Below are positions 45,293 through 54,300 of a stretch of 54,880 bases of DNA, piece after piece (position 1 is the stretch's first letter; each line of letters starts with the position of its first letter). The stretch comes from an uncultured Bacteroidales bacterium (GTDB lineage: Bacteria; Bacteroidota; Bacteroidia; Bacteroidales; Bacteroidaceae). The DNA lies in the NCBI GenBank assembly GCA_902785075.1, contig CACZXN010000012.1, positions 1 through 54,880 of the forward strand, given 5' to 3'. Under the pieces are notes generated by a model, which made no database searches, was not told the origin of the DNA, and saw only the letters and a list, made by a program, of their open reading frames with translations. Position numbers and translations under genes: made by a program.

Positions 45293-45358
45293 ATTCCTAT
45301 GCAATTTATCTTTCCGAATGGTTCCCCTCAACGAGCGGGGCTTTCTCCATTGGCGGTG

Positions 45359-45366
45359 CAAAGGTA
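45359..45366 (-). promoter_or_regulatory. -7 box for the threonine operon
   Basis: On the minus strand TACCTTTG matches TAnnTTTG, 67 bp before the thrA start. The ~60-nt leader contains a CCCC...GGGG hairpin (45325-45341) but no leader peptide rich in threonine codons was found. Confidence 0.55.
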
Positions 45367-45466
45367 CAGAATTTTATTTAATCTGAATGCATTTATGTCG
45401 ATTTATTTATGTTTTACATAAATCCTACTACGGAATCTGTCCAATTAGCATACCTCTTATGACAAA

Positions 45467-45496
45467 ACAAAGGGAATACACACGCATTCCCTTTGT
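45467..45496 (-). terminator. Terminator between the lipoprotein/TMEM43 pair and thrA
   Basis: A perfect 11-bp stem (ACAAAGGGAAT 45467-45477 / ATTCCCTTTGT 45486-45496) around an 8-nt loop, followed on the minus strand by TTTTGTC, 49 bp past the stop of the lipoprotein gene. Confidence 0.8.
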
Positions 45497-45545
45497 CTTT
45501 TCGTTCATACTGTTGCCCTATCAAAAGAGGCTTCAACCACACGAG

Positions 45546-46127
45546 TCAAACTCCTGTATTGTTTTCAATAAACTCCTTCATGTGAACCTTGTAGTCATAC
45601 ACATATTCAGTATAGTTTTCGTCACCTTGTAAGAAGTTATGAATCAACCACTTGCCGTCCACCTTCTGCATCTCCCACTTAATCAGGATATTATCGCTTT
45701 CAGCAGGTTTCAAGATGAAGTAAACGTCTGCTGTCGAATCGTTCGAAAACTCCACACTCTTGAATTCGGTAGTAAAAGGAATATTGAACGAACCCATTGT
45801 CCACACATTACCACCTTCAGCAAAATAGACGTTTTCATCGTTGCCCGATTTCAAATTCTCCGATTCTATCGAACGCAGTTGATTATACACCTCTTGCCAT
45901 TCCTTCGTGGTATACAGTTCCTCCAACGAGTTAGCGTAGTCGTTTCCTTCGCTGTCGTTAGCCCAGCGTAGATTCACTTCTTTATAGATCTCATCTACGA
46001 GTGCCTTGATGGTTTGTTCTTCTTGCTGCTTATCGAACTCAGGCTCCGACGTTTGTGCTTGTTTCTGTCCAGAGTTACAACTTGCTAGCAGAAGTGTGGC
46101 AAACAGTACGATATAGATTTGTTTCAT
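45546..46127 (-). CDS. Lipoprotein of unknown function (DUF3828-like)
   Basis: A 193-residue lipoprotein with a good lipobox (L-L-A-S-C, Cys17) and a low-complexity Q/E-rich linker (about 20-40). The soluble part (about 45-190) looks like an NTF2-like or DUF3828-type alpha+beta fold, with W-E-M-Q-K-V-D-G-K-W-L-I-H-N-F as its clearest segment. No catalytic motif is visible. It starts 11 bp after the TMEM43-like gene ends and shares its transcript. Confidence 0.8.
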   Translation of the reverse strand: MKQIYIVLFATLLLASCNSGQKQAQTSEPEFDKQQEEQTIKALVDEIYKEVNLRWANDSEGNDYANSLEELYTTKEWQEVYNQLRSIESENLKSGNDENVYFAEGGNVWTMGSFNIPFTTEFKSVEFSNDSTADVYFILKPAESDNILIKWEMQKVDGKWLIHNFLQGDENYTEYVYDYKVHMKEFIENNTGV

Positions 46128-46138
46128 ACCTTATTATT

Positions 46139-47404
46139 TTATGCTTCGGCAGCTGCTTCGTCTTTCTTGCTGGCCAACTGCTTAATCTTGTTCTTTCCAC
46201 CGAAGGCAAAAATCCAGATGAGCAGACCTGCGATGACAAGCAAGATGATTCCGAGTACAGGACGATAGAATATCCATGCAATAGCGATTACAAGGAGTGA
46301 CCATACAATACCTACGACTGTACAAACGAGACCTACACCCCATCCAACAATGTTGGCAATGAATGGAACAACCTTCAAGAGGGTTTCGATGATGCCGAAG
46401 ATACCTCTCAGACCTGCGATAACGAGGACAATACCCAGCAGACGTAATACCCAAGTCAATATGGTGTTACTCATGTTTTCTGCATCAAAGATCTCTTCAA
46501 TTGACTGCTTACCCATTACCAAAGTCTGGAAAAGCTCACCATTCTTTGCCTTGTAAGCCTTGAAGGTGTCTCCTGTAACCTGTGAAATGATTGTTACTTT
46601 CGCAGGAACGACCTTAGTGAACGTCACACGTACATCACCAATCTGAGGTACTGATGGGTTTACACCATAATAGAGCACATTATCTTTCACGTGAATATAC
46701 TGATATCCGCTGTCTATATCTGTTGAATCAACAACTACAGCTGGTTTACCGTGGAAGCGTACATAAGCATCTTTGGCATTCTTGTCTAACTGACTAAGCA
46801 GGTTGTCGCTGATTGTCAGATCAAAATCCTCAGTCGATGAAATGCTAGTAATCAGGCTTGAGTTCAGCATATAAGCACCGAAGTTGACGTTCTGTGCCCA
46901 CTGTTCATTCTCCTCGACATTTGCCAATACTGCATTTTTGTTCTGATAAGCTGGGTCCTCGAAGTCTGCTGAATTTTGAGGAGTGCTTACCCATTCCGTC
47001 GTATAGGTATAAGTGTAGGTGGTCTCTTCACCTCCGCCGAGTTTGTCCTCTGTCTCTTTGTGTTCGTGCTCAACCCACTGATAGTACTCCACAGTACGCT
47101 TAATACCTATTGCAGTTACTCCTACGCCATAGTCTTTGTCAATCAAAGAGTCTGTCGTTGTAGCCATTGCAGTTGCGCAAACCAATTCACCTTCCAGCGA
47201 AGCATCTTTCTTGTCCGGGTTTGGCATTTCAACACATACTTCTTGAGCTTCTTCAAGCATGTCTGCAGTTCTTACTGCTCTACCTTCGTTCCACCACAGC
47301 AGTATTGTGGCACCGATAAAGAGAATGAAACCTCCTCCAATACCAGCACACGAGCTTTTTACGCGTGAGCCATAACTTGTTTTTGTTGTCTTTGTGTAAG
47401 CCAT
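46139..47404 (-). CDS. TMEM43-family membrane protein
   Basis: A 421-residue protein with one N-terminal membrane helix (about 15-37), a large hydrophilic extramembrane region (about 40-305) and three to four C-terminal helices (about 315-410). The layout and the G-G-G-F-I-L-F-I-G-A...L-W-W-N-E-G-R-A-V signature match TMEM43/LUMA, a family first known from animal nuclear-envelope proteins and also found in bacteria, where the role is unclear. The start at 47404 (MAYTKTTKTSYG) is chosen because the upstream in-frame codons lie between it and the promoter and read as polar leader. Two adjacent helices are rich in G and V. Confidence 0.85.
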   Translation of the reverse strand: MAYTKTTKTSYGSRVKSSCAGIGGGFILFIGATILLWWNEGRAVRTADMLEEAQEVCVEMPNPDKKDASLEGELVCATAMATTTDSLIDKDYGVGVTAIGIKRTVEYYQWVEHEHKETEDKLGGGEETTYTYTYTTEWVSTPQNSADFEDPAYQNKNAVLANVEENEQWAQNVNFGAYMLNSSLITSISSTEDFDLTISDNLLSQLDKNAKDAYVRFHGKPAVVVDSTDIDSGYQYIHVKDNVLYYGVNPSVPQIGDVRVTFTKVVPAKVTIISQVTGDTFKAYKAKNGELFQTLVMGKQSIEEIFDAENMSNTILTWVLRLLGIVLVIAGLRGIFGIIETLLKVVPFIANIVGWGVGLVCTVVGIVWSLLVIAIAWIFYRPVLGIILLVIAGLLIWIFAFGGKNKIKQLASKKDEAAAEA

Positions 47405-47543
47405 TTTCTTTGTGCTTTTAATGTTAATATTGTGTAATTGATTGTTTCGACTGTTCTGTTCCTTGAGTTGCTGACCCTTCTTTTCGTTCATCATCCGCTC
47501 TCTAAGATACCATCTTCAACTTTTTTATATCTTAACGACACTG

Positions 47544-47551
47544 CAAAGTTA
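47544..47551 (-). promoter_or_regulatory. -7 box for the TMEM43-lipoprotein operon
   Basis: On the minus strand TAACTTTG matches the consensus. It predicts a leader of about 130 nt to the start at 47404. Confidence 0.55.
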
Positions 47552-47717
47552 CAAATTATTTACCATTTAACCACTTACTAGTCACTTTTTTCGAATAATC
47601 CGCACTATTTTGAGCCAAAAACTGTCGAAATACACCTTTATAAGCCATTTTGTGAGAAAAAACAAGGCAGCACATGAAAAAAAGAAGAATTTAACAAGTG
47701 TTATTATTTTTTTGTTG

Positions 47718-47725
47718 TAACTTTG
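47718..47725 (+). promoter_or_regulatory. -7 box for the rightward lipoprotein operon
   Basis: TAACTTTG matches the consensus, about 100 bp before the ATG at 47828. Confidence 0.55.
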
Positions 47726-47827
47726 CAGTCAGAAAAGAACAGGTTACCAAACCAAATCAACATTCAATCGCATCAATAACATCAAAAAACTAAAACAATG
47801 TCTAACCCTTTAAAAACTCAAACGATT

Positions 47828-48421
47828 ATGAAAAAAGCATTATTCAGCTTCGCCATTGTAGCAGCAAGCATGCTGATGTTTTCTTGTGGTAACACAGGTA
47901 ACAATAACGGGCCATCATTCGCAACAGATTCTTTGACTTACGACCACTATTCTTGGTTCACCTTGAAGGCATCTGTTCCTCAGGGAAAAGGTTATGTGAT
48001 TACTGAAGATCAGCCAAAAGCAATCGCAGATGTTGCTGTCAGCAGTATGTTCTATATTGTAGGAGACAAGGTCGTGATTGCAATAATCGATTTCGACAGT
48101 TACACCATCGCAGAAAGAAAAGAATTGCTCCAGAAAAATGGACTCGAGAAAGAGAAACAAGGCATCGAGGATGTCAAGGTTGCTGGTCGTAATGCCTTCC
48201 GTTGGCCTTATATGTTGTTAGAAGGAAATGAGCTGACTAAATACGGCTACTACTATGAAGTAGATTTCTCCGAGTACAGCCAAGCTGGTTGGGGAGGTTA
48301 CAACATGTTCGAATTGATAGTTTACCCTGCTGATGGTCAACCCAATAAAATCGACGACCTGCTCAACGACGAAGAAGTGAAGTACATACTCGACAGTCTT
48401 GTCTTTACTCCAAGAGAATAA
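47828..48421 (+). CDS. Lipoprotein of unknown function
   Basis: A 197-residue lipoprotein from the ATG at 47828, chosen because MKKALFSFAIVAASMLMFSC forms a standard lipoprotein signal (Cys20), whereas the ATG at 47798 adds ten polar residues in front. The mature part (about 35-195) looks like a single alpha+beta domain ending in L-D-S-L-V-F-T-P-R-E. No family is recognised. It is followed after 7 bp by a secreted-protein gene in the same operon. Confidence 0.75.
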   Translation: MKKALFSFAIVAASMLMFSCGNTGNNNGPSFATDSLTYDHYSWFTLKASVPQGKGYVITEDQPKAIADVAVSSMFYIVGDKVVIAIIDFDSYTIAERKELLQKNGLEKEKQGIEDVKVAGRNAFRWPYMLLEGNELTKYGYYYEVDFSEYSQAGWGGYNMFELIVYPADGQPNKIDDLLNDEEVKYILDSLVFTPRE

Positions 48422-48428
48422 TAGCGAT

Positions 48429-49388
48429 ATGAAACATTCCGTTCTATTCATACTATGCCTGTTTACCCTTGCTGGTATGCAAGCACAGGGCATTCGTACA
48501 GGGTCGAAATGGAACGTAGGGTCTATGGACTATACGGCTAAAGTCAACTCCGACCGCACCATCACGTTCTCAGCTACGGCTGAAGGTGAAGAATTGGCAT
48601 TCCGACTCACTCCCACACCAGGCAAGACTGACGAATACACCATTGGTACCGACCCCAATAGCGATGGATTCAACCCCTTCGAGAAATCAACCCGAGCCAA
48701 GTTCATCAATCAACAAGGCTGGCGACTCCTATGTCTCTACGACGCAAACAACTATCTGCTCAACATACTCGATGCCACACAGAGTATAAATGGAGAGAAA
48801 GTAGCAGTAGGCAAGTGGATGGAACAAATCTCGGGAAAGTATATCGACCACTATGGCGACACTCTCCAAATCGGCCACGAAACTATCTACGAACGGGGTG
48901 TGGCACGAGCCACCTATGAGAATATCACCTTCAACGGATGCGTAACAGGAGTGGTCAAGATAAGCGGACTCACCAACCTCGAAGGCAAATGGGAGATTGT
49001 ACAAACCCTCAACGGACTCACCCTCTATCAGGTAGAGCAAGACGAATACGGTATGTTCACCCGTAAGGGAGAGAAAGAAACCCTTACTTGGGTCAACTCC
49101 GAACCACGATTCGGATATGCCAACCGCATCCTGCTCAACGACCGTGAGTTCTCCAAACTGAAGAAATCCACACTCCGCATCATGCGAAACTCAATACTGG
49201 CTGTCCATAGCTACATGGTATCCTCGCCCGACCTCGTTGAGTATTTCGGCAACCAGCCTTGGTTCAGTCCCCGACCCTCGAACGACGATGTGTACGACGA
49301 ACTCACACTCGTGGAACGTCTCAACATCGAACTCATCAAAGCAGAGGAAAACAATCCCAATCACGACGATTATATCAAAGAGCCTTAA
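48429..49388 (+). CDS. Secreted protein of unknown function
   Basis: A 319-residue protein with a signal peptide from the ATG at 48429 (MKHSVLFILCLFTLAGMQAQ). This start is 7 bp after the previous stop; the ATG at 48399 lies inside that gene. The mature region alternates beta strands and ends in a helical, acidic segment (about 265-319). No catalytic motif or family is recognised. Pairing with the upstream lipoprotein suggests a joint envelope role. Confidence 0.75.
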   Translation: MKHSVLFILCLFTLAGMQAQGIRTGSKWNVGSMDYTAKVNSDRTITFSATAEGEELAFRLTPTPGKTDEYTIGTDPNSDGFNPFEKSTRAKFINQQGWRLLCLYDANNYLLNILDATQSINGEKVAVGKWMEQISGKYIDHYGDTLQIGHETIYERGVARATYENITFNGCVTGVVKISGLTNLEGKWEIVQTLNGLTLYQVEQDEYGMFTRKGEKETLTWVNSEPRFGYANRILLNDREFSKLKKSTLRIMRNSILAVHSYMVSSPDLVEYFGNQPWFSPRPSNDDVYDELTLVERLNIELIKAEENNPNHDDYIKEP

Positions 49389-49433
49389 CCCAAACAGTTA
49401 ACATTTTTTTGATTTACAACTTACAGATTGAAG

Positions 49434-49459
49434 GCAGCCTCACGGGGCTGCTTTTTTTT
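49434..49459 (+). terminator. Rho-independent terminator
   Basis: GCAGCC (49434-49439) and GGCTGC (49446-49451) form a GC-rich stem followed by eight T residues, 45 bp after the stop of the secreted-protein gene. Confidence 0.88.
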
Positions 49460-49506
49460 CTCCCTATTCATAAATTATTCAATCTCCCAATCTATTTGTT
49501 TTAAGT

Positions 49507-49643
49507 CCTAGGGGAAATTTCTGTTGCAGGTCGTGCAACCTATGTTGCAGGTCGTGCAACGTACGTTGCAGGTCGTGCAACAGAAAATACCCTTAAGGGA
49601 AAAAACATTTTCCCCTAGGGGCTGCAAAAATTCCCCTTAGGGA
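49507..49643 (+). repeat. Intergenic palindromic array, full copy 3 (all units direct)
   Basis: Three identical units TTGCAGGTCGTGCAA lie at 49524-49538, 49545-49559 and 49566-49580 with the same CCTATG and CGTACG spacers as copy 2. CCCTTAAGGG (49590-49599), CCCCTAGGGG (49612-49621) and a final CCCCTTAGGG (49633-49642) follow, with CCTAGGGG at the left edge. The distance from unit 1 to the first CCCTTAAGGG is 66 bp in both copies. Unit 3 has the opposite orientation to that in copy 2. Confidence 0.9.
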
Positions 49644-49878
49644 TTTCATCTTTGTAATAGAAAGAGGAAACGAAACAAGAGGCTTTGTTTTACTGAAAAA
49701 ATCTAGAAAAAGTAGCTGAATATGCGAAAAGTTCCGCCATTTTCCATACCCCGACCAATTACTTTCCATAGGTTGCAGAACGGGTTTCTGTGTAAGTGTC
49801 TGATTTCGTGGGAATTGTATTTTTTCATGTCTCATTAATTTTCCATAGGTAAAGCATACAAGTATCAAAACTATTTCG

Positions 49879-49886
49879 TAACTTTG
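49879..49886 (+). promoter_or_regulatory. -7 box for the TPR regulator gene
   Basis: TAACTTTG matches TAnnTTTG, about 25 bp before the chosen start at 49912, so the leader is very short. Confidence 0.6.
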
Positions 49887-49911
49887 CAACCGAAAATCAA
49901 TAACTATGCAC

Positions 49912-51345
49912 ATGAAACGAAGTATCATACTCATCATCGGCATTTTGCTTGCTCTGTATAGTTGCAAACAGCAAGGCCAACAGACTCAGACAGCGAAGGC
50001 TTGTCTTGAAGAGGCCGAACGTGCTTTGCAGGATGACAGCATACGTCTTGGCGAGACGCTCTTACGCCAAGCCATCCGTCAGTCAGAATCCGAAGGTGAC
50101 TGGCACACCTATTATATATCCTATCAACGATTGGCAGCTACTCTGTCGCAAGGCAACGCTGAAAAGGCGCTTCAACTGATGAAGAAAGCTCTGCAAGCAT
50201 ACGAGCAACATCCTGACGATGAGCGAAACCACATCATCCTACTCGACTATGCGGGCACATACGCAGCTCAAGTAGCTTATGCATCTGATGAGTCTTACGA
50301 TGAAGCGCTTGGATTCATCGAAAAGGCATACGAACTCGCTGCTCAAAACAGAATAACTGACTTGATGTGTCAAACCCTCACCAGTCTTGCCAATATCACT
50401 TGGGCAGAGGGGAAGTATCGTGAAGCACTCGACGAGGCACAACGGGCTGAGACATTAGCCACAGTAGATCTTCTGCCTGGCACCCTTCAGGTGATGGGTC
50501 GCTGTTACCTAAGCCTCAACATGCTCGATTCTGCAGAAAACATCTACAAGCAGATTGAGCCAGGAGATGATGTTCATCTGGCATATATCGTTCAAAGCAG
50601 CTTGGCTAAAATCGCCTTACGACGTATGGGAGCTACAAAGCTGGAGGACGATATCGATGAGACCTTCGAACAGATAGAAGATTTCTACTTCAATGCCTTG
50701 CAGCAGAAAGACGACTACTATCAGGAAACACTTCGTCAGGAGGTAGAGAACCAGCAGCTCACCTACCGCTCGAATCTATTCCGCTACTTGCTCATCATCT
50801 CTATCGTTGCAGGTGCCCTCATCATCATAGCTGTTGTGATGGTGTTCCGTTATCGCATGCGGTTGATTCGTCAGCACCAAGCATACGAGAAGTCGGAACT
50901 GAAGAACGAACTGCTGATTCAGGAACAAGAGAAACGTCAGTTACAACAAGAGAAAGAATACCAGCAAGCACAGTTGCAGCAAACGGGCGAAGTAGTAGCC
51001 TTCCTGCAAAACTACATCCTCGAACGTACAGAGGTCATCAAAAAACTAAACCTTAGCAATGACTCTCGAGTCGTCCTCAATCAACGCGAATGGGCTGAAG
51101 TGGAGCGTACCCTCAATGCAATCGACGGCAATCGCTTCGCCAATATCCGAGAGCAATATCCTGAGATGCAGGAAGATGATATCCGACTATGCATCCTCAC
51201 CCGTCTGGGTCTCAGCAATCGGGCAATCGGCAACATCTACTGCATCACCATCTCAGCAGTACAACACCGCAAGCTCAAGTTAAAGAAAGACTTGTTTGGA
51301 GAAACCAATCCAGATGTTACGTTGGAACAGATATTAACGAAATAA
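49912..51345 (+). CDS. Membrane-anchored TPR regulator with C-terminal helix-turn-helix
   Basis: A 477-residue protein from MKRSIILIIG (the ATG two codons upstream is also possible). An N-terminal lipoprotein-like signal (Y-S-C-K) is followed by four to five tetratricopeptide-like repeats (about 25-250), one membrane helix (about 290-312), a coiled coil (about 315-365, rich in Q, E, K) and a LuxR-type helix-turn-helix (about 420-462, with D-I-R-L-C-I-L-T-R-L-G-L-S-N-R-A-I-G). Such Bacteroidota one-component proteins are thought to sense a periplasmic signal by the TPR part and bind DNA in the cytoplasm. A lipobox and a spanning helix together are odd; the cysteine may be fortuitous. It probably regulates the giant gene 50 bp downstream. 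Confidence 0.85.
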   Translation: MKRSIILIIGILLALYSCKQQGQQTQTAKACLEEAERALQDDSIRLGETLLRQAIRQSESEGDWHTYYISYQRLAATLSQGNAEKALQLMKKALQAYEQHPDDERNHIILLDYAGTYAAQVAYASDESYDEALGFIEKAYELAAQNRITDLMCQTLTSLANITWAEGKYREALDEAQRAETLATVDLLPGTLQVMGRCYLSLNMLDSAENIYKQIEPGDDVHLAYIVQSSLAKIALRRMGATKLEDDIDETFEQIEDFYFNALQQKDDYYQETLRQEVENQQLTYRSNLFRYLLIISIVAGALIIIAVVMVFRYRMRLIRQHQAYEKSELKNELLIQEQEKRQLQQEKEYQQAQLQQTGEVVAFLQNYILERTEVIKKLNLSNDSRVVLNQREWAEVERTLNAIDGNRFANIREQYPEMQEDDIRLCILTRLGLSNRAIGNIYCITISAVQHRKLKLKKDLFGETNPDVTLEQILTK

Positions 51346-51395
51346 AAGAGAATATAAGGATAAAAGAGTGTTTAATAACTAAAAACAAATAAGAT

Positions 51396-54300
51396 ATGAA
51401 ACGGACATTTATTACATTCATTAGTGCTCTGATGCTTTTCGTGTTGCAATCAGAGACCATTCAGGCCCAGCGGTCTATGTTGGACGGAGATCCTGTATGG
51501 GTATATCGGCAGGAAGTATGGTTCCGCGTCAAAAATGCGCCAGAAGATGTTATGGTGATGTTTGGCTATCCTGTTTTATTTTATCACACCTATTACATAA
51601 AGGGTGATACCACCATTAATAATCGTGTATACAAGAAACTCTATCATGAGTATTTGAATGAGAATGGTGAATATGCCTTTGGGACACAAGGGGCCGAGTT
51701 GGTAACCCCTATCCGTGAAGAGGGTGATAAAATACTGGTACCTCGTGATTATTATCAAAAACAATGGGGTGATGCCGATTGGTATTTCGAAATGCCTGGC
51801 TCAACTGCCAACGAGATAAAAATATATGACTTCGAGATGTTTCTGACGGGATACAAACAACTTGCAGAGCCGTCTTCAGTGGAATTGATAGACAAAACAT
51901 CTCGTAAGGTGTTTTCATTTGGAGACAACAATCAAGTTGTTCAGGTTATCGATGGTATTGGTTGTAGCCAGAATAATGTTTTGCTGTTCGCTCCATTTGG
52001 TAATGATCGCTTTCTGGTGCCTAACGAAACAGAGGCAGAAATGACTGTTGTAGAGAACAGCAGCTATTTAATTCCATACTACAATATACAAGGCGGCACA
52101 TCGAATAGCCAAATTTACTATTGCACATGGGATTGGGGCAAGGCATGGTTCTGTATTCTCAATAAAAATATGATATCGACTGACTCCTCATGGGTTACAT
52201 CTACTGCTGATGGCAAGATGATGGTTTCGTTGGAAAAGACATACGAATCTTCCACTCTCCGTTACTATGTACAAAATGGGAAGATTGCATATCAATATCT
52301 GGATAATAACAATGATATTGACCCAAGCTACGACTTTGTTGAGAAATATCTGAACTACCATATCAATGACGAAGAAGAGATGGTTGATTTAGGCCTGAGC
52401 GTGAAGTGGTCTACGCATAATGTTGGTGCAGCCTCGCCTACCGACTTCGGACAATATTTCTGTTGGGGCGACACCACAGGTATCATAGCACCAACTAATC
52501 GCCAGGAAGAAGTTCCTTATACAGGCCATTATCAGGATTTCGATTCGCGCTTGCAAAATCATATTGCTAAAACGAAATATGATGCTGCTTATCAGTTGCA
52601 AGGTAAGAACTGGCGTATGCCGACTGCCTATGAATTTAGAGAATTGGTCAATAACTGTACCTCGGTGAGAATCCGAGTCAATGATGTCTATGGGTATTTG
52701 TTGACTGGTCCAAATGGCAATACGCTATTCTTGCCCGGAGCCGAAGGTCTGCGACAAGGTAGGGATGGAATGAGATATAATGAGCCGTCTGAACATATTT
52801 ATTCTGCACTTTATTGGACAGAAGAAGCAGAAAAAATCATACAGGAGAGAGTGTATAATGTGTATATTTATAATAATAATCGAATCGAAAGTGATTATCG
52901 GAATAATAACTGGACAGCTAATGCGAATGCTCTCAAAGCTCTGCCCATCCGTGCCGTCTATGACGAAAGCGGTGATAAATGGCTGAGTGTGAAAGAATAC
53001 CTCTATTACGATCGTTACGACCTTATTGAGTGGGGATGGAACGAAGAGGATGTCGTAATACCAACCATTGATGCTTGCAATGGCTTCCTTACGCGTCACA
53101 AGGATTTGTTTGATGCAAATGGACTTCTCAAAGATAAGGTCATCAATGTTATGTTCTGCGAGCATTACAGGCAATATATAGCAAACCGTCTCGAAGCCTA
53201 TAAAGCACGAGCTATCGAGACGTATGAAGGCTCGGATGGCAAGACTTTGTATTTTGTCGACTGGATTGATGATGATTTCCTGGATTACTTCGATACCCAA
53301 ATAGGGCGGATTGACTTGTTGACAGCCATCAATCTGGAAGAAGACGCGAAGGGAAGTACTATGTATACGAAGAATTGTACATACACAATGGAAGATATCG
53401 ATCCTAAGTTCGGAGTGCCAGACAACCAGTATATACGTGTAATACCACAATCCGATACGTCACAGCCATATATCACCTTCAATTTGCCTGTCCTGATGGC
53501 AAATACCAACTATACACTTCGCATCACGATGGCCCCAGAGACATTTGATAGCATCGCACCTCTGGGTAATCAGTTCCGAATCAATATGTTCATCAAGAAT
53601 CCTTATGGTCAATGGCCAAAGACACGCAACTATGTGTACAAGAATCCACTCGACCCAACAGGAAAGACCCAGAACTTTACGTCTTCGGCCGATACATTGA
53701 CCGTGATTGACCTCCCTTTGACTTTAGACTATGCTACCGATGTGATGGTTCAGTTGCAGTCGTATGTTTCTTCGGCAGAAACCAAGACCTATACCCGCCA
53801 TTTGAGGATAGCCAATATAGAAATTATAAAACAAGATACACAAAACAATGAAAACGTCCAGAATGACAGTTTAGCCCAGTACCTTCCCTTTGTGCAAGCA
53901 GGAAAAAGGTGGACAGTCAATCAATCCTATGTGGGCAAAGAAAACTTGGACGAAATGACATACGCGTTGTCCTACGATGAGGTATCCGAAAATGGGAATC
54001 AATACTATAGTATGTCGAGAAGCCTCAATGGTAATCTTGTGGATGATGAACCCTTTATGATACGTGAAAAGAACCGCAAAGTATACTTACACTTCCCTTA
54101 CACAGAATATGAATATCTGTTGTTCGACTATTCTTTGAAGGCTGGCGATACATACTGGACTTATTCGTTAGATGAGCAGAAGGCTGTGGAATATGAGGTG
54201 TTGTCTGTCAGTGACTTTACAGACGGTCCCGAGTTCGTCTATCGTGAGTATGATGAAAAGGGCGATAGCATGAAAACCTATGCGCGCTATCTGCGTAAAT

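Larger units (their letters stand above)
47405..47827. other. Divergent promoter region
   Basis: This 423-bp AT-rich gap separates the leftward TMEM43-like and rightward lipoprotein genes. A -7 box for each direction lies near 47544 and 47718. No gene, repeat or strong structure is visible in the rest. Confidence 0.6.
49389..49911. other. Intergenic region with terminator, repeat copy 3 and promoter
   Basis: This 523-bp gap contains the terminator of the preceding operon, the full palindromic repeat 49507-49643 and a -7 box at 49879-49886. The leftward open frame over 49593-49967 has no support as a gene. Confidence 0.7.

Noticed and set aside
45293-45386. Threonine attenuator with leader peptide before thrA
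   Set aside because: The leader is short and its frames contain no run of threonine or isoleucine codons. Only a small CCCC/GGGG hairpin is present.
49593-49967. 124-residue minus-strand open frame
   Set aside because: It spans repeat copy 3, the promoter and the start of the TPR gene, and has no recognisable protein features.
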